Shown: positions 18,594-25,898 of the stretch, one piece after another | How the letters are laid out: every line of letters starts with the position of its first letter | Numbering within the stretch: the stretch's first letter is position 1 | NCBI GenBank assembly: GCA_035935655.1 | Contig: DASYWW010000037.1 | Span: forward strand, 62,001 to 126,000 | Direction: 5' to 3' | DNA: 64,000 nt | From: Candidatus Bathyarchaeia archaeon | GTDB lineage: Archaea > Thermoproteota > Bathyarchaeia > 40CM-2-53-6 | The notes under the pieces: model-generated | Databases searched by the model: none | Told to the model about the DNA's origin: nothing | The model's input: only the letters and a program-made list of their open reading frames with translations | Position numbers and translations under genes: made by a program

Positions 18594-18781
18594 TATTGAT
18601 TCAACTCGCTAATTGTGATGCGAAGCCAGGGTTCAGGAGAAGGCTGTCGATTAATGTTCCAGATGCTCCCCACCTTATGGTTCATCCGTCCTATTTCATC
18701 CCAGCGTTCAGGAAGCGGCTTGCTGATCAGCGGAGCGGATCCTCCGTAACTCCGACTTCCTCTAGAATCGACATTGACCAT
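18593..18781 (-). CDS. Possible small protein upstream of CDC48, 62 aa
   Basis: An open frame of 62 codons from ATG 18781 whose TAA stop overlaps the ATG of the CDC48-type gene (TAATG), the arrangement of a coupled gene. The protein is rich in Pro, Ser and Arg and matches nothing known. It could equally be the CDS-free promoter region of CDC48. Low confidence. Confidence 0.3.
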   Translation of the reverse strand: MVNVDSRGSRSYGGSAPLISKPLPERWDEIGRMNHKVGSIWNINRQPSPEPWLRITISELNQ

Positions 18782-19005
18782 TTCCAGTACGGAGGCATCT
18801 TAAGCAACGTTGGGAGAGTTCGATTGGGTGAAAGAAGTAGATGCCGGCGAAGAAGAAGAGTAAGAAGAAATCCTCAAAGTAAAGCGGCATGTAGCCAGAG
18901 ATTTCGAGCAGGACCGGGTAGAGAGGCCGGGCGGGAATACGGGTCTTTGGGAATAAATCTGGCCAAGGTATCTGAAAACCGGAGGGGGATTCAAACTTGC
19001 CAACG

Positions 19006-19170
19006 ATGATTAATATGGATGCGTGGGCAAGGGGATCGGACGAGACGGCGCGTTTGGAATGGCTCACTAGGCGAGGGGTCGAAAAAGGCCCATTTCCCCT
19101 CTATCTTACTTGTGAAGCAAACGAAATCTTTGACATGATATCGGCATACTTGTCGAGGGTTCCAGACTGA
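19006..19170 (+). CDS. Possible small protein, 54 aa
   Basis: An ATG-started frame in an otherwise gene-poor stretch. It begins MINMDAW, contains ARLEWLTRRGVEKGPFPLYL and a helix-like EIFDMISAYLS, and ends at TGA. The mix of helix and beta-type segments looks protein-like. It may be an intact small gene or a fragment left in this accessory region. No family recognised. Confidence 0.3.
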   Translation: MINMDAWARGSDETARLEWLTRRGVEKGPFPLYLTCEANEIFDMISAYLSRVPD

Positions 19171-19214
19171 CTTTGCAGCATACTTCCGAATAATAGTCCC
19201 ACATAGCCAGTTAC

Positions 19215-19439
19215 TCAAGATGGCACCCTCAATTCTGTGGTCCTCGCTATTGAGAGCAACGGGCTCAGTTGCTTCGATGAGATCCTCCTGCCAGAGAATC
19301 GTTTCTTCTTAGTAGCACACCATTTACAGTCACATGTACAACGTTCATTGTGACCCGCAATTGTAATGGCAACACGACTCGTGCCTCGACCAACCTTTAT
19401 CCCAATACTCATGTCATGCTCAAAGGGACACTTCGACAT
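19215..19439 (-). CDS. Possible small Cys-rich protein, 74 aa
   Basis: A 74-codon frame starting MSKCPFEHDMSIGIKVGRG, followed by a beta-like TSRVAITIAG and a Cys cluster CTCDCKWC that could bind zinc; the last third is basic and less regular. It is the only coherent frame between 19200 and 19560. It may be a real small gene or a decayed fragment. No function can be named. Confidence 0.3.
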   Translation of the reverse strand: MSKCPFEHDMSIGIKVGRGTSRVAITIAGHNERCTCDCKWCATKKKRFSGRRISSKQLSPLLSIARTTELRVPS

Positions 19440-19562
19440 TCGCGTTTCCCCTATCCCTTGCTAGATTTTGGACTCACAAAGCAACTCTATGTTCGAGGCT
19501 AATGATTTGTCCAGAAGGTTGAATTCCCAACTACGCAACTAACCCCCGTTTCTCCTATACAA
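19440..19562. other. Noncoding stretch in gene-poor region
   Basis: Together with 18782-19005 and 19657-19825 this forms the empty part of a roughly 1 kb region without a firm gene, ahead of the SRP RNA. Apart from the repeat copy B nothing recognisable was seen. Confidence 0.4.
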
Positions 19563-19656
19563 GGGTCTTCTTTTCTGTAACTGTTTTTTCTGCTAACTAT
19601 TAAGTGACCCCCCCCCGGGTGGTCGATTTTCGCGCGTCCCGCCCTTCGTGAAACGC
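19563..19656 (+). repeat. Dispersed intergenic element, copy B
   Basis: Second copy of the element. It has GTAACTGTTTTTTCTGCTAAC, then GACCCCCCCCCGGGTGGTC, which can fold as a hairpin with one mismatch, then the conserved tail ending CCCTTCGTGAAA. It lies about 200 bases before the SRP RNA gene in the same orientation as copy A. It is the shortest copy, with only two of the pyrimidine-rich units. Confidence 0.7.
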
Positions 19657-19826
19657 TGTCAAAGCTACGTTCAGCCGCCAGAGCTGGGCCTTTCTTCCTT
19701 CGTGGCCGCAAGACCAAACGCTCCAGTTCTCCGCACGATAACCGTGCTCTCGTTCAGGTTGTCGCATAGAGTGGGACTATTGCTGCAATCGTTCTTCGTT
19801 GATTTGACGCGGTGAAGCCACCATTC

Positions 19827-19832
19827 TTATAT
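19827..19832 (+). promoter_or_regulatory. TATA-like box of the SRP RNA gene
   Basis: TTATAT about 25 bases before the predicted 5' end of the SRP RNA (about 19853), the standard archaeal distance. Confidence 0.5.
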
Positions 19833-19852
19833 CGAGTGTTCGCGGCTGGCGG

Positions 19853-20185
19853 GTTTGGGCGGTGGTGGGGGGCTGGGAAGCCGGTCGTTTCCTGTTACCC
19901 GAAATCGACCTATGCGGGAGCCCGTTAACTTTGGCGAGCGGCAACCTCGACCAGGCAGAAGACCCAGTTGTCTACTGTGACATCCTGCCCCACCAGGTCG
20001 GCGGCGTGGGAGCGCTCTCTGAAGGGAGGGTTGCTACCTGCTCACGGTCGAATCCGGCGAGGCCCGGAAGGGAGCAGTCGTAAGGTCGACGTTCGACGCA
20101 GGTGGGATCCCAGGGTGGAGAAAACAGCTAGGACACCGTGCCTGGAAGAGATGCCCATCACCAGAGGACGCCATCACCGCCTTTG
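19853..20185 (+). ncRNA. ffs: Signal recognition particle RNA (7S), approximate ends
   Basis: The helix 8 hallmark GGCCCGGAAGGGAGCAG is at 20061-20077, next to GTCGTAAGGTCGAC, as in archaeal SRP RNAs. Upstream, CTGTTACCCGAAATCGACC resembles the helix 3/4 domain that binds SRP19 with helix 8. The 5' part GGCGGTGGTGG (19858-19868) can pair with CCATCACCGCC (20171-20181), closing the molecule as archaeal helix 1 does; an inner CCCATCACC at 20153-20161 is an alternative partner, so the 3' end is uncertain by about 20 bases. Length about 330 fits the family. The last 40 bases are duplicated at 21101. Confidence 0.88.
20142..20178 (+). repeat. Direct repeat, left copy, inside the SRP RNA 3' end
   Basis: 37 bases beginning CTGGAAGAGATGCCCATCAC, repeated at 21101-21137 with two differences. 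The left copy is part of the SRP RNA 3' strand. An integrase N-terminal remnant starts right behind it. This is the picture left by site-specific integration into the 3' end of an RNA gene. Confidence 0.75.
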
Positions 20186-20186
20186 G

Positions 20187-20401
20187 GGATTCTACGACTA
20201 GCCCCAGAACTCCAATCTGAAGTGGTCAACCTGCATCTCTGGATGAAGAGAGAAGGCTACAGCCTGGCAACAATCAAAGATCGCACCAAGACAGTCAAAC
20301 GGCTCTTTCTTCACTTAGGGAGTTTGCTAGATGGAGAGGCAGTAGCAAGACCAGATGGAACATGGTTGCAGTTTGAAAAGCTGCCATCAGTTGTGGTATA
20401 G
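20187..20401 (+). pseudogene. Tyrosine integrase, N-terminal remnant
   Basis: An open frame (which runs back into the SRP RNA 3' end, where an ATG lies at 20138) encodes about 55 residues like the N-terminal core-binding domain of archaeal XerA/SSV-type integrases: LWMKREGYSLATIKDRTKTV, then KRLFLHLGSLLDGEAV. The similarity stops near 20355 and the frame ends at 20401; no catalytic domain follows. The 3' part overlaps the end of the opposite-strand cohesin-like gene. Integrases of this group insert at RNA gene 3' ends and are often left as N-terminal fragments. Recognised by pattern, not by a search. Confidence 0.6.
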
Positions 20402-20934
20402 GGCTGGATTTGGAATCTGTCGTCTAGTAGCACAGTGAGAAAATTGCCATTCTCGGACACTATATGGAGATCCGTGTATGCAAACCTACTGAGGACCTTC
20501 CAGGTAATGTTCAGCAAAGTTGTGGGTTCTGCAGTCGTCAGAGTGTGATCGGAGAAGTATGCGAAACCGACTATGAAGTCGCCATGATTGGTAACAATGA
20601 AAGTGCAGTTGGAGGGGTCGTAGCCACACCGATAGTAGCCATTAGAGTTCCTTGTTCTGTTGGCGATAAAATAGGGAGAGGTTGTCCAATCACTGCCGAG
20701 GGAATAATCAACAACGGCGACTGCTTGGGCATTAAATGTTATGTGGAATTGCCAAGCCATTATTCCCGGAACATAGCTAGCATTCAGGGCCGTTGTGAAC
20801 AGATCGCCTTCCCTTAGGTGGATGTCCTTCATGCTAGGTAGGCTCAGGTTGGGGGGAGAAGTGGTGGCATGTACAGGAAAAACTGGCAAGAGAATCAAAA
20901 CCAAAGTGGCCAGAGCAAGAATTGCAGCTTTCAT
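20311..20934 (-). CDS. Secreted cohesin-like protein
   Basis: 207 residues with a clear signal peptide (MKAAILALATLVLILLPVFPVHA). The rest is beta-rich and begins like a cohesin-type domain: LREGDLFTTALNAS, then IMAWQFHITFNAQAVAVVD, the usual pattern of an AWQF strand after a short lead. Several N-x-T/S sites occur. Such domains mediate cell-surface or extracellular binding; no dockerin is visible. It is the only intact gene between the two SRP-end repeats, so it may be cargo of the small element. A TTAAATAATT promoter-like box lies about 40 bases before the ATG. Confidence 0.7.
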   Translation of the reverse strand: MKAAILALATLVLILLPVFPVHATTSPPNLSLPSMKDIHLREGDLFTTALNASYVPGIMAWQFHITFNAQAVAVVDYSLGSDWTTSPYFIANRTRNSNGYYRCGYDPSNCTFIVTNHGDFIVGFAYFSDHTLTTAEPTTLLNITWKVLSRFAYTDLHIVSENGNFLTVLLDDRFQIQPYTTTDGSFSNCNHVPSGLATASPSSKLPK

Positions 20935-21100
20935 GGAAGATTAGCCAAAGCGAACCAACAGAGGTTCAATTATTTAACAATGGCAACATCAGGGTTCAGT
21001 TTACTCTTCCAAAGAGGACCTGGGTTACGTGTCTACATCGAGGAATGTGTGGCCTGATGACTTGTGACTAAACAATTGTCCATGACTCCTACCAACCTGT

Positions 21101-21137
21101 CTGGAAGAGATACCCATCACCAGAGGACGCCACCACC
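21101..21137 (+). repeat. Direct repeat, right copy of the SRP RNA 3' end
   Basis: 35 of 37 bases match the SRP RNA 3' segment at 20142-20178; a shorter match (GCCTTT) follows after a 3-base insertion. It is not attached to the rest of an SRP RNA. It could be the right attachment site of a 960 bp integrated element. Confidence 0.75.
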
Positions 21138-21200
21138 ACGGCCTTTTACGGTCTGATCAAAGCCGTCGGCGTAGATCGGCTACCTACCTAGGGGCTGAGC

Positions 21201-21563
21201 CTAGACCACTATCACGGTCGTAGAGCCCATCGCGGATGAGCCAACCAGATCCATTACGGTGCAGGTCGCGACCTTTGTGCCAACGGAAGTGTAGGCGTGA
21301 GTCGGGTTCGGTCCCGTGCCAGTACCTCCGTCACCAAATGTCCAAGAATAAGAATACGGTTGAATTCCCCCCGTTGCCATACATGAGAATGAGACCTGTT
21401 GACCTACAATTGCAGTCATAGGATTTGCGCTAGCTGAAGCGGCGAGAGGAGCGGGAGGGCTAACCCTGCTAGTGTTCTGGAAGGAGACAGAGCTTGCACC
21501 AAGTACATTCGTTATCAATAGAAGAAAAAGAAAAGGGGAAATTAGGGCGATCGATAGACGCAT
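21201..21563 (-). CDS. Secreted PKD-domain protein
   Basis: 120 residues from the ATG at 21563 (MRLSIALISPFLFLLLIT is the signal peptide); the longer frame to 21635 overlaps the upstream gene and is less likely. After the signal come a short SFQNTSRV segment, a Pro/Ala/Ser linker and one PKD domain (SYSWTFGDGG, then HAYTSVGTKVATCTVMD). PKD domains are beta sandwiches common in archaeal surface proteins. It follows the next upstream gene by 8 bases in the same operon, and both share the QNTSR motif. Confidence 0.72.
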   Translation of the reverse strand: MRLSIALISPFLFLLLITNVLGASSVSFQNTSRVSPPAPLAASASANPMTAIVGQQVSFSCMATGGIQPYSYSWTFGDGGTGTGPNPTHAYTSVGTKVATCTVMDLVGSSAMGSTTVIVV

Positions 21564-21571
21564 CTTCCGCA

Positions 21572-22057
21572 CTACGTGACCGAAACGGTAAACGTAGGTC
21601 CCGGATTTGCTAGGGGAGCAAATGCCCCGGCGCACACGCCGATAGAAACTGGCGAGGTCGTTGCTGTGTTAGCTGCGAGGGTCGGTGGAACGCCGGAGGG
21701 GGACTGGAAAACCAAGCCGCTGCCCGTCGAGGGACAAGCGCCGGCTCCCCCAAGACTACTGGTAACAGTAGGGTTGTCAGACGTCGACCCTTGGTTGTCG
21801 ATGCAGAAGTACTCGATCTGCGGAGCTCCTCCCTGCGTTAGGTTCCAGAATACGGAAGAGGGGGCGTTTGTGTAAGCTCCGTTGAGATGCGCGGGACAAC
21901 TTCCAGGATTGGTGTTGGAGAGCTGCGTGATGAATATGTTCAAGCCAGTGTTTATCCTTGAAGTGTTTTGGATGGTGACTTGGGTCGCCGCAAAGCCGGC
22001 GGCCACGATTATTACTGGGATCACGAAGGCGAGTAGTTTCAGGTGTCGAGTGTTCAT
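21572..22057 (-). CDS. Secreted protein of unknown family
   Basis: 161 residues with an N-terminal hydrophobic signal (LLAFVIPVIIVAAGFAATQ) followed at once by VTIQNTSRINTG. The mature part is beta-rich, rich in Ser, Thr, Asn, Gly and Pro, with four Cys that may form disulfides (for example GSCPAH, YFCID, GACPS, GVCAGAF). It leads a two-gene operon with the PKD protein; both mature N-termini carry QNTSR. It may be a pilin-like or surface structural protein, which is only a suggestion. Confidence 0.65.
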   Translation of the reverse strand: MNTRHLKLLAFVIPVIIVAAGFAATQVTIQNTSRINTGLNIFITQLSNTNPGSCPAHLNGAYTNAPSSVFWNLTQGGAPQIEYFCIDNQGSTSDNPTVTSSLGGAGACPSTGSGLVFQSPSGVPPTLAANTATTSPVSIGVCAGAFAPLANPGPTFTVSVT

Positions 22058-22162
22058 TGTTGAAGAAAGGGGTTACATTCGGTCTATTTAGACTGTGCAT
22101 AGAGAAGTACTCCTAACGATATCTAATTATGACTAAGGATAAACTGATATGCAATTTAGCCA

Positions 22163-22906
22163 TTAACCCTGGTCGCCAGTTTCCACGCGGGGCCTTTCGA
22201 CGCTCGAATCTGCCCATGGGTCTATTTCGAAGGGTCGGACATCCATCCCGGAGATGGAGTACCCGTAGCTTCGAAGCTTCTTCAGGAAAGCGTTGCCTCT
22301 TCCTCTGAGTTCTGACAGGTTCGTTGCGAAATTCTTGAAGATCTCTCTCGCTTTCGTAGAATGGACTAGTTCTTGCTTACTGACGAGGCTCAAGGTCCCT
22401 TCAGCGATCTTGTCGAGGTAGCCGTTGTAGAACTCGACAAAATCATTGGCTAGCTCGACCAGATCGTAGTCGAGCAGAACCCCTGCCTTCCGCATCATTA
22501 TCCTGACCTTATCTCGCATTGAGAAATACCAGAACTGGAATACAAGAAATAAGTCCTTGACTCCAGGGATCTTTGCCGACGCGATCTCAGGTCTCAGCGC
22601 GTCTGACTCAGGAGGGACGATCTCCAACAGCCTGACTATCCTCTTGTCCTCCCCTTCACCACCCTGCTCAAAATTTATCCGGCCAAAGTCTTCCAGCAAT
22701 ACTTCGAACTGTGACAGAAGCTCTAGGGCGGTGCGGTGCGTTTTCTTTGTGTAATCAAACCATCCCCAAATTGCCCCAAGAACAACGATGATTGGAGCAA
22801 TGTAAAGAATCGATACATATCGAAGAAAAGTCAAGGCAAGCAAGACTAGTTGGGGAGCAAACAGCCAGACTTGCCCTTTCGAAAGACTTCCGAAATACTC
22901 CCTCAT
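22163..22906 (-). CDS. Membrane-anchored protein of unknown function
   Basis: 247 residues. Two hydrophobic helices near the N-terminus (about 13-52) are followed by a soluble, mostly helical domain with many charged residues. No known motif. The gene starts 12 bases after the small two-helix gene at 22919-23110, so the two are probably one transcript. Confidence 0.65.
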   Translation of the reverse strand: MREYFGSLSKGQVWLFAPQLVLLALTFLRYVSILYIAPIIVVLGAIWGWFDYTKKTHRTALELLSQFEVLLEDFGRINFEQGGEGEDKRIVRLLEIVPPESDALRPEIASAKIPGVKDLFLVFQFWYFSMRDKVRIMMRKAGVLLDYDLVELANDFVEFYNGYLDKIAEGTLSLVSKQELVHSTKAREIFKNFATNLSELRGRGNAFLKKLRSYGYSISGMDVRPFEIDPWADSSVERPRVETGDQG

Positions 22907-22918
22907 AGCGGGTCTCTT

Positions 22919-23110
22919 CTACCTGAGTCTTCTCGCAATTGGGAGGGCAACCTCGACAATCAACCCAATGGTAACGAAGCTCCAGCCGCTTTGAGTGAAA
23001 TCGATCCCTTCCCCGAAGCTTCCTAGGATGACAAGAATGAATCCTAGGAGCAGAGCCAGAGCTGGTGATGCGGACGTCAGGACTCGGGTGCGTGACCCCA
23101 ATGATTTCAC
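22919..23110 (-). CDS. Small two-helix membrane protein, 63 aa
   Basis: 63 residues, GTG start, with two hydrophobic helices (ALALLLGFILVILGSF and FVTIGLIVEVALPIA) and a basic C-terminus. Twelve bases upstream of the membrane-anchored protein gene; probably a partner of it. Function unknown. Confidence 0.55.
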   Translation of the reverse strand: MKSLGSRTRVLTSASPALALLLGFILVILGSFGEGIDFTQSGWSFVTIGLIVEVALPIARRLR

Positions 23111-23320
23111 TCAGGAGTGTCGGTGGGACCCGTCTGTATTCCCGAGGTATTCTCGGCTCAGCGGTAGAAAACGGCTTAGTAACCCATCTTGAGAGATGCG
23201 CGGTGAAAGCTCGCGCGCTTGCCGGGGCTATGAAGCACTCTCACTTGTCAAGTGTTCATGGCCTGGACTAATTCTCAATTACGCAAAAAAAGTGGGCGGG
23301 AGGCTTGATCCCTCCCATGG

Positions 23321-23869
23321 TTAGTCTCTGCCTTTCGCCTTGGCCTTGGTCTGATCGTTGACTTCGGTGTCATGCGTGCCAGTCGCGACATGCCATCTCA
23401 GAGAATAGTTCAGCGGAGTGGGTGGAAAAGTAGCCTTTCCTTCGAACGCCCCGTGTCCTCGCACTCCCGCGAGCTGGCCAGTACCGCCGAAGATCTCAAA
23501 GTGGCCACGTATGAAGGTGCCATTGTTTCGACCTTCATAACGGATCACAAGAGTCCCTGACTTATCGCCTAGTGTACCCGTGAAGTTTGCTAGTCCACGG
23601 TCTATTGATACACCGGTTTGGTTGTGAATCAAGTCTCTTTCGATAGCCACTGCCTTTCCTGCAAGAGCTCCCGAGGTGACAAAGGTGTTTTTGAACACGA
23701 CCAGGGTATTATGGCCGATGACCTGATGGGACAGTCTCACGCTGTCGGTTAGGGATACATGACCGGTTCCGAAATTGGGTTGAGTCGCATTCACTGTGGA
23801 TACGCTAAGCAGTAAGAAAAGTGGGACCAGTAGCAGCCCGACGATTGTTTTTTTCAAGTCTTTTTCCAT
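23321..23869 (-). CDS. Secreted DUF3224/allene-oxide-cyclase-like barrel protein
   Basis: 182 residues with a signal peptide (IVGLLLVPLFLLLSVSTVNA). The mature part has the repeated beta pattern ending in GTGQLAGVRGHGAFEG, a signature seen in DUF3224 and related allene-oxide-cyclase-like barrels. Role unknown. The ATG at 23869 follows GGAG by only one base; a TTG four codons in, spaced better from GGAG, would give MKKTIVG, a typical signal start, and may be the real one. It appears to be transcribed alone. Confidence 0.68.
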   Translation of the reverse strand: MEKDLKKTIVGLLLVPLFLLLSVSTVNATQPNFGTGHVSLTDSVRLSHQVIGHNTLVVFKNTFVTSGALAGKAVAIERDLIHNQTGVSIDRGLANFTGTLGDKSGTLVIRYEGRNNGTFIRGHFEIFGGTGQLAGVRGHGAFEGKATFPPTPLNYSLRWHVATGTHDTEVNDQTKAKAKGRD

Positions 23870-24160
23870 CTCCTAAATTGTTTGGGAATTTCTGTCACGG
23901 CGCCCCTCCTCGGCGCTCCTGGGTTCTTAGCGACACTGGTGTCCCTGGAATTGAAAAGTGGGACGCGATGTTTTACTGATACGAGTATTTGCCCGGCTCG
24001 TTTGGACTTGGTATTTTAGGCACTAGTGGCCCGAACCAACAATATTCAATCCACGTAATTCTCTGGATATGCACGGATATCGAAGCATTCGTTTGCTCAG
24101 ATGGGCTTATGAGATTCGTAACTTCTGAGGATCTCTGCCTTCAATTTCGGAGTCGAGTTA

Positions 24161-24766
24161 GTGATGCGTTTCCTACAACGAGCCGACCCCTTCGTCCTAC
24201 TTGGCTCAGCCGTCGCTCTGTTTCTAGCGGTTGCTAACGATCCGTGGTGGACGATTACTGGCGCACATTCAGACAATCTTCTAGCGATAAGGGTCTCGCC
24301 CTTCTACCTTCAGACGATTGCAACTGGAATAGTCTCTAGCAGTCCCTTTGCTACAACGCTAGGATCATTCACTCGGGTGCTGTCAGTCCTCGGTTTTGTC
24401 GCCTTGGCCGCGGCTAGCGTTCAGAAGACTGCGTGGTGGCGGCCTCTGATGATTTGTTTTGGATTGTGTGCACTCATCGAGCTCTACCTCAGTTTTCTTC
24501 TGTTACATATTGTAGCCGATGCCGCTTTCCTAGGAGCATACGGCATTCTACCGCCTTACATCGGTACGGGCTATCTTCCGGCCACCTTTCTTGGGCTCGA
24601 TCTCAACAACTATTCGAACCCCCTTGTGATTGCAAGTTTCAGGTATCCCTTCTATTCCGGCTTTGTTGGCATCGGACTAGTTGCCGGCAGTTTTATTTTC
24701 AGAGCTCTAAGAGAGAGACGAAAACGACTGGAGCAGAAGGGAGTCCAAGCAATATTCACCTCATAG
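24161..24766 (+). CDS. Four-helix membrane protein, unknown function
   Basis: 201 residues with about four to five hydrophobic segments and a basic C-terminal tail (RERRKRLEQKG). The first extracellular loop is Trp/Asp rich (NDPWWTITG). No family recognised. Starts are GTG 24161 or ATG 24164. It lies 70 bases before the aldo/keto reductase gene on the same strand. Confidence 0.62.
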   Translation: MMRFLQRADPFVLLGSAVALFLAVANDPWWTITGAHSDNLLAIRVSPFYLQTIATGIVSSSPFATTLGSFTRVLSVLGFVALAAASVQKTAWWRPLMICFGLCALIELYLSFLLLHIVADAAFLGAYGILPPYIGTGYLPATFLGLDLNNYSNPLVIASFRYPFYSGFVGIGLVAGSFIFRALRERRKRLEQKGVQAIFTS

Positions 24767-24835
24767 CCAAAACGCGCACTTCGAATTGTCGAACGCTTAA
24801 ACCGAAGTAAGAGATCCAGGCACCGTTGGGCTAGA

Positions 24836-25801
24836 ATGCAATACACTCGACTTGGTTCCACTGGTCTACAGGTCTCCCAGATCTGTCTTGGCACGATGTC
24901 GTTCGGTAACTTGGAAGAGTGGATGATCGAGATCGATAAGGCGAGACCTATCGTAAAGCGAGCGATCGACTTGGGAGTAAATTTCTTTGACACTGCAAAC
25001 CTGTATTCCAACGGACGCTCCGAAGAGATAGTCGGTGAGCTGCTGAAAGACTATCGCGATGATGTCGTTATCGCGACAAAGGTGAGATTGAAGGTCGGCG
25101 AGGGTCCGAACAAGGAGGGCCTCTCGCGATATCATATTCTGCAGCAGGTGAGAAAATCCCTCAAGAGACTTCAAACCGATAGGATCGACCTCTACCAGAC
25201 ACATCGGTGGGACTACGCGACACCAATCGAAGAGACGCTTCTTGCGCTGAATGATCTTGTCCGACAGGGAACCGTCGGATACATAGGCGCGTCTAGCATG
25301 TGGGCCTGGCAGTTCGCCAAGGCGCTCTTCATCAGTGACCAATTCGGGATCGCGCGGTTTGTCTCGATGCAGAACCACTACAACCTCTGCTACCGAGAAG
25401 AAGAACGCGAAATGATCCCATTATGCAACGATCAGGGAATAGGCTTGATCCCATGGAGCCCTTTAGCAAGAGGATTCCTGACGGGAAGATACAAGCGGGG
25501 AAAGACCCCCAGCACTTCGAGATACAAGACTGACAAGTATTTCGCGGAGAGGTTCTTCCGTCCCGAAGACTTTGACGTGGTGGAACGAGCAGAAGAGGTT
25601 GCAAAGGAGAAGGGAGCGACGACAGCCCAGATCGCACTTGCATGGCTGCGGTACAAGGGAGTAAACGCCCCAATCATCGGCGCTACCAGGGTCGAGCACA
25701 TTGACGAGGCGATTGGGTCGCTTGACATTCAGTTGTCAAGTGATGAATTGAATCGGCTAGAGGAACCATACAAGACCCACAGGATCCTTGGTCATTCATA
25801 G
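24836..25801 (+). CDS. Aldo/keto reductase
   Basis: 321 residues, the standard size of the family. It begins MQYTRLGSTGLQVSQICLG and shows the catalytic set: Asp in FFDTANLYSNGRSEE, the Tyr of NLYS, Lys in IATKVRLKVG and His in YQTHRWD. The C-terminal NADPH-binding region includes GATRVEHIDEA. It should reduce or oxidise a carbonyl or alcohol with NADPH; the substrate is unknown. A TATA-like GCTTAAACC about 40 bases upstream suggests a nearly leaderless mRNA. Confidence 0.93.
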   Translation: MQYTRLGSTGLQVSQICLGTMSFGNLEEWMIEIDKARPIVKRAIDLGVNFFDTANLYSNGRSEEIVGELLKDYRDDVVIATKVRLKVGEGPNKEGLSRYHILQQVRKSLKRLQTDRIDLYQTHRWDYATPIEETLLALNDLVRQGTVGYIGASSMWAWQFAKALFISDQFGIARFVSMQNHYNLCYREEEREMIPLCNDQGIGLIPWSPLARGFLTGRYKRGKTPSTSRYKTDKYFAERFFRPEDFDVVERAEEVAKEKGATTAQIALAWLRYKGVNAPIIGATRVEHIDEAIGSLDIQLSSDELNRLEEPYKTHRILGHS

Positions 25802-25875
25802 CCAACCCTTCAGTCCCAACTCCTTTCTCATCAGCCACCAATGCCATCTCTCATCCAAGCACTTAGTCTCTACCC
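25801..25875 (-). pseudogene. Remnant of a second TolB/TPR gene (N-terminal fragment)
   Basis: About 65 bases on the minus strand match the 5' coding part of the neighbouring gene (around 27345-27410): the codons for ADEKGVG and KGW are recognisable, with small insertions that break the frame. The segment lies just downstream of that gene's stop and against the aldo/keto reductase 3' end. It looks like what remains of a tandem duplicate. Confidence 0.55.
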
Positions 25876-25898
25876 GCTCAACAACGAGGGAATGGGGC

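Noticed and set aside
18762-19067. 101-codon minus-strand frame
   Set aside because: Overlaps the possible coupled frame before CDC48 and has Phe/Leu-rich, irregular composition; no support.
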